Source of the DNA: Paracoccaceae bacterium
GTDB taxonomy: Bacteria; Pseudomonadota; Alphaproteobacteria; Rhodobacterales; Rhodobacteraceae
Length of the DNA stretch: 33,274 nucleotides
Direction: 5' to 3'
Assembly: GCA_021775315.1 (NCBI GenBank)
Contig: JAJFIC010000084.1
Coordinates: forward strand, 1 to 33,274
Each line of letters begins with the position of its first letter. Position 1 is the stretch's first letter. Positions 30,139 to 33,274 of this stretch are shown here, piece after piece. Position numbers and translations under genes: made by a program. The notes under the pieces are model-generated. The model worked only from the letters and a program-made list of their open reading frames with translations, did not search any database and was not told the DNA's origin.

Positions 30139-31506
30139 TTAGCGGTAAGTGACTGATTTCACGGCATCTATGACCTCTTTCGTGGTCACGAGCGCGAGTT
30201 TTTCAAGGTTGGCGGCGTAGGGCATGGGCACGTCTTTGCCGGTGCAATTGATCACCGGGGCGTCCAGATAGTCGAACGCTTCGGTCATGATCTTGGCGCT
30301 GAGATGGTTGCCAATGGAGCAGACGGGGAACCCTTCTTCGACGGTTACGCAGCGGTTGGTTTTGCGCACGCTTGTCAGGATGGTTTCGTAGTCAATCGGG
30401 CGGATTGATCGCAGGTCAATAACCTCGGCCTCGATACCTTCCTTGGCCAGTTCATCTGCGGCCTCTAATGCGTATTGCATGCCTATTCCAAACGATACGA
30501 TGGTGACGTCAGTGCCTTGCCGCCAAATGCGGGCGCGACCAATCGGGACGGTGAAATCGTCGATTTCGGGCACCTCAAATGAGCGGCCATAAAGGATCTC
30601 ATTTTCCAGTACGAGTACCGGGTTTGGATCGCGAATGGCGGATTTAAGCAGACCCTTGGCGTCGGCGGCGGAATAAGGTTGCACGACTTTGAGGCCGGGG
30701 ATTTGGGCGTACCAAGCGGCGTAATCCTGGGAATGCTGCGCGCCGACACGGGCAGCGGCACCGTTGGCCCCACGAAACACGATTGAGCATCCCATCTGAC
30801 CGCCGGACATATACAAGGTCTTTGCGGCGGAATTAATGATGTGGTCAATGGCCTGCATGGCAAAGTTGAAGGTCATAAATTCGACAATGGGTTTCAGACC
30901 GGCAAAGGCCGAGCCTACGGCGATGCCAGTGAATCCATGTTCGGTGATCGGGGTGTCGATCACGCGTTTTGGGCCAAATTCATCCAGCATACCTTGGGAG
31001 ATCTTATAGGCGCCCTGATATTCGGCGACTTCTTCGCCCATCAGGTAAACCTCGTCCGTCGTGCGCATTTCTTCTGACATGGCGTCGCGCAGGGCTTCGC
31101 GTACGGTTTGGGTTTTGAAAGTTGTTCCGGCGGGAATTTCTTCCATGGTCGGGCGGTTGTCTGGGGTGGCAACGCTTGCGGGCGCGGTTGTTGAGGCCAC
31201 GGCGGTTGGTGCTTCGATTTCCTGGGCGGGGGCGACGGCTGGGGCAGGGGCGGTGGCGTCTTCGCCGTCTTCCAGCAGAACCGCGATTGGGGCGTTTACT
31301 TTGACACCCTCGGTGCCTTCGGCGACAAGGATTTTGCCAACGACACCTTCGTCGGTGGCCTCAAACTCCATCGTCGCTTTGTCGGTTTCAATTTCGGCCA
31401 TGATGTCGCCGGAAGACACAGTATCCCCCTCTTTCACCAACCATTTTGCGAGTGTGCCTTCTTCCATAGTCGGAGAAAGCGCGGGCATGAGAATGTTGAT
31501 TGCCAT
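30139..31506 (-). CDS. pdhB: Pyruvate dehydrogenase E1 beta with N-terminal lipoyl domain
   Basis: A 455-residue E1 beta subunit. An N-terminal lipoyl domain (residues 1-80, Lys43 in [10 protein letters not shown]) is followed by an Ala/Pro linker and then the transketolase-like beta subunit from about residue 130 ([40 protein letters not shown] and the late [16 protein letters not shown]). Such a lipoyl extension on E1 beta is known from alphaproteobacteria, where it supplies extra lipoyl arms to the complex. The first 47 residues are nearly identical to those of pdhC. It lies 12 bp after pdhA. Confidence 0.95.
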   Translation of the reverse strand: MAINILMPALSPTMEEGTLAKWLVKEGDTVSSGDIMAEIETDKATMEFEATDEGVVGKILVAEGTEGVKVNAPIAVLLEDGEDATAPAPAVAPAQEIEAPTAVASTTAPASVATPDNRPTMEEIPAGTTFKTQTVREALRDAMSEEMRTTDEVYLMGEEVAEYQGAYKISQGMLDEFGPKRVIDTPITEHGFTGIAVGSAFAGLKPIVEFMTFNFAMQAIDHIINSAAKTLYMSGGQMGCSIVFRGANGAAARVGAQHSQDYAAWYAQIPGLKVVQPYSAADAKGLLKSAIRDPNPVLVLENEILYGRSFEVPEIDDFTVPIGRARIWRQGTDVTIVSFGIGMQYALEAADELAKEGIEAEVIDLRSIRPIDYETILTSVRKTNRCVTVEEGFPVCSIGNHLSAKIMTEAFDYLDAPVINCTGKDVPMPYAANLEKLALVTTKEVIDAVKSVTYR

Positions 31507-31518
31507 TTTGATTTCTCC

Positions 31519-32508
31519 TTACGCGTAAATATCTGTCCAGAGCTCGGATAAGTCCGGCTCAGGGCTGGCTTGCGCGAATTGCGCGCTTTCGTTGACTGTT
31601 GCTTTGATTTCTTTGTCGATCGCTTTGAGGTCATCCTCGGTCGCGTGTTTGCCTTGAACCAGCAGGTCGCGCACATGATCGATCGGGTCTTTTTCTTCGC
31701 GCACTTTCTGCACCTCTTCGCGGGTGCGGTATTTGGCCGGGTCCGACATCGAATGGCCACGATAGCGATAGGTTTTCATTTCCAGAATATAGGGGCCCTT
31801 GCCAGCGCGGCAGTGGGCAACGGCCTTTTCGCCAGCTTCCTTGACGGCTAGAACATCCATGCCATCGACGGCTTCGCCGGGAATGCCAAAGGCCTGACCG
31901 CGGGTGTAGATGTCGGGGGATGAGGTCGAGCGTTTCATGGCCGTTCCCATGGCGTATTGATTGTTTTCGATCACGAACACGACTGGCAGCCCCCAAAGTG
32001 AGGCCATGTTGAACGTCTCGTAAACCTGCCCCTGATTGGCAGAGCCGTCGCCGAAATAGGCGAAGCTTACGTTGTCGTTGCCGCGATACCAGTTGGCAAA
32101 TCCAAGGCCTGCGCCCAGTGGTACCTGCGCGCCAACAATACCGTGGCCGCCAAAGAAATTCTTTTCGGCAGAAAACATGTGCATGCTGCCACCCTTGCCT
32201 TTGGAATAGCCGTCAATCCGCCCGGTCAGTTCCGCCATCACGCCTTTGGGGTCCATTCCGCAGGCCAGCATATGGCCGTGGTCCCGATAGGACGTAATGC
32301 GCTGATCACCTTCTTTGGTTGTGGCCTCTAGTCCGACGACGACGGCTTCTTGCCCGATATAGAGGTGACAAAAGCCACCGATTAAACCCATGCCGTAAAG
32401 TTGCCCGGCCTTTTCTTCGAATCGCCGGATCAGCAGCATTTCGCGATAGAAAGCGAGAAGCTCTTCCTTGGAAGTGTTGGATTTCTTTGCGGGTTTTCTC
32501 GCTGCCAT
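31519..32508 (-). CDS. pdhA: Pyruvate dehydrogenase E1 alpha
   Basis: A 329-residue E1 alpha subunit, which with PdhB decarboxylates pyruvate using thiamine diphosphate. The ThDP-binding motif runs from GDGSANQG (residues 153-160) to ENNQYAMGT (Asn182-Asn183). The loop YRYRGHSMSDPAKYR lies at 248-262, and the N-terminal MLLIRRFEEKAGQLYGMGLI is standard. The start ATG at 32508 has CAGGAGCACCAAGCCC upstream. It heads the pdhABC operon and is separated from ftsB by a terminator and an inverted-repeat region. Confidence 0.96.
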   Translation of the reverse strand: MAARKPAKKSNTSKEELLAFYREMLLIRRFEEKAGQLYGMGLIGGFCHLYIGQEAVVVGLEATTKEGDQRITSYRDHGHMLACGMDPKGVMAELTGRIDGYSKGKGGSMHMFSAEKNFFGGHGIVGAQVPLGAGLGFANWYRGNDNVSFAYFGDGSANQGQVYETFNMASLWGLPVVFVIENNQYAMGTAMKRSTSSPDIYTRGQAFGIPGEAVDGMDVLAVKEAGEKAVAHCRAGKGPYILEMKTYRYRGHSMSDPAKYRTREEVQKVREEKDPIDHVRDLLVQGKHATEDDLKAIDKEIKATVNESAQFAQASPEPDLSELWTDIYA

Positions 32509-32539
32509 GGGCTTGGTGCTCCTGCGTTCAAATGGGGTA

Positions 32540-32553
32540 GTTTAATACTAAAC
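32540..32553. promoter_or_regulatory. Inverted repeat upstream of pdhA
   Basis: GTTTA (32540-32544) and TAAAC (32549-32553) form a palindrome with a four-base spacer, 32 bases before the pdhA start. A TTGAAA box (minus strand, 32577-32572) lies further upstream, but no -10 box at correct spacing is convincing. The location suits an operator of pdhABC; the binding protein is unknown. Confidence 0.35.
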
Positions 32554-32583
32554 CATTTCTTACACGATCCGTTTCAAAAAAGC

Positions 32584-32608
32584 AAAAAAAATCCCCTCTC
32601 GGGGATTT
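32584..32608 (-). terminator. Rho-independent terminator of the ftsB transcript
   Basis: AAATCCCC (32589-32596) pairs with GGGGATTT (32601-32608) around the loop TCTC. Read on the minus strand the stem is followed by a run of T (complement of 32584-32590). It lies 28 bases after the ftsB stop and before the pdhA promoter region. Confidence 0.85.
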
Positions 32609-32636
32609 CGCATTTTTTCACTTGGATCTTGGAGGA

Positions 32637-32939
32637 TCAGCGGATCACGATTTCGTCGCCGCGCGCCAGTCCCAGCACCTTACGGGCCTGTTCGTCCAAT
32701 AGATCAAGATCGAGATAATGATCGGACATACGGCGAGTCTTGTTTTCCATGATTGCGACATCGTTTTTAAGTTGGGCAAGCTGTTGAGCGAGTTCGTTTT
32801 CCTGCGCCTGAATCTGTATCCTGCGGAAAAGCCCGAAATCACCCTGAACGGCTGCAAACGTGAAATAAGCGGCGAGGGAAAAAGCAACGGCGAACACCGC
32901 AACTGTACTAACCGCCAGATTTTTCCGTTTGGGTTCCAT
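32637..32939 (-). CDS. ftsB: FtsB/DivIC-family septum formation initiator
   Basis: A 100-residue bitopic membrane protein. A short basic cytoplasmic stretch MEPKRKN is followed by a membrane helix at about residues 8-30 (LAVSTVAVFAVAFSLAAYF), then a periplasmic coiled coil (IQIQAQENELAQQLAQLKND) and a C-terminal LDLLDEQARKVLGLARGDEI typical of FtsB/DivIC. The family bridges FtsQ and FtsL in the divisome. The start at ATG 32939 is preferred, because the longer frame to 32996 adds an Arg/Ser-rich leader that does not look native. It lies just upstream of pdhABC on the same strand, a common Rhodobacterales order. Confidence 0.87.
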   Translation of the reverse strand: MEPKRKNLAVSTVAVFAVAFSLAAYFTFAAVQGDFGLFRRIQIQAQENELAQQLAQLKNDVAIMENKTRRMSDHYLDLDLLDEQARKVLGLARGDEIVIR

Positions 32940-33054
32940 CAAGGGACTGCCTATTTGGCCGCTTCGTAATTGGCGGCTTCTGCGTGAACATGGCACATAT
33001 CATGGCCCTTGTGAATCCCCTTTCGACGATGCTTGCCGCGAAATACCAAGGGGC

Positions 33055-33198
33055 CTATCGCCAAAAGGCCAGATAATCGATCAGGATCAGAAATTTCTGG
33101 GTCAGAACAATGTGGGAATCCCAGCCAAGATACAGAAAATCGAGCGCGAAAAAACCAAAACTCAGAGCGGCAATCACCAGGGCGGTTTTGTTGTCCAT
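33055..33198 (-). CDS. 47-residue membrane protein of unknown function
   Basis: A short gene encoding MDNKTALVIAALSFGFF followed by ALDFLYLGWDSHIVLTQKF and ending LILIDYLAFWR. It has one clear hydrophobic helix near the N-terminus (about residues 5-24) and a second amphipathic helix at the C-terminus. The ATG at 33198 has a strong ribosome binding site, AGAGGGAATTC. It lies about 115 bases upstream of ftsB on the same strand, probably in the same transcript. Similar small proteins ending in an AFWR-type motif occur upstream of ftsB in Rhodobacterales, as far as I recall. Function unknown. Confidence 0.68.
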   Translation of the reverse strand: MDNKTALVIAALSFGFFALDFLYLGWDSHIVLTQKFLILIDYLAFWR

Positions 33199-33274
33199 GA
33201 ATTCCCTCTGGGTAACACCCTTTGGTTTGATCTTGGTGGTTAATACTGCAAAACGTTGATTGCAGCGACCGAAA
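33199..33274. other. Window end, no gene seen
   Basis: The last 76 bases contain no reading frame I can support. They hold the ribosome binding site of the small membrane gene and probably its promoter or the end of a gene further right. I could not identify -35/-10 boxes. Confidence 0.3.

Overview
The window looks like chromosome from a marine alphaproteobacterium of the Rhodobacterales (Roseobacter group / Rhodobacteraceae). The grounds are the protein families, the gene order fabF-mltG-gene transfer agent (GTA) cluster-cysE, an E1-beta subunit of pyruvate dehydrogenase carrying its own lipoyl domain, and several small families I associate with Rhodobacterales. Assignments come from reading motifs and gene order; no database search was run.

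Left part (1-12332), housekeeping. The 3' end of a fliM-like flagellar switch gene converges on a divergent fliG. A tight, overlapping pxpB-pxpC-pxpA operon (5-oxoproline degradation) follows and ends at a bidirectional terminator shared with the opposing rpsF-rpsR-rplI ribosomal operon. A pilin-like small gene with a striking Asp-Asp-Ser repeat tail and a doubtful orphan ORF lie before the fatty-acid genes fabD, fabG and acpP. A DUF2799 lipoprotein gene sits between acpP and the fabF-mltG pair.

Middle part (12453-27549), a complete GTA structural cluster like that of Rhodobacter capsulatus. A clear promoter, with a palindrome over its -10 box and a terminator-like hairpin in its leader, is followed by genes matching g1, g2, g3, g3.5, g4, g5, g6, g7, g8, g9, g10, g10.1, g11, g12, g13, g14 and g15, most with overlapping or near-abutting ends. 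A DUF2793 (fibre/spike-like) gene and a small DUF7742-like gene are fused to the 3' end. No integrase, repressor, replication or lysis gene is present, as expected for a domesticated phage particle that packages host DNA.

Right part (27530-33274), housekeeping again. A DksA/TraR-type zinc-finger gene converges on and overlaps the end of the GTA operon, followed by cysE. On the minus strand lie pdhA-pdhB-pdhC (pyruvate dehydrogenase E1 alpha, lipoyl-E1 beta, E2), preceded by an ftsB-like divisome gene and a 47-residue membrane protein gene too short for ordinary ORF calling.

The observations I rate highest are the GTA promoter/leader architecture (palindromic -10 and a leader terminator suggesting anti-termination control), the tail-hub cysteines with the spacing of the lambda gpL iron-sulfur ligands, the pilin-like DDS-repeat protein, and a short sequence element that brackets the GTA-cysE block.
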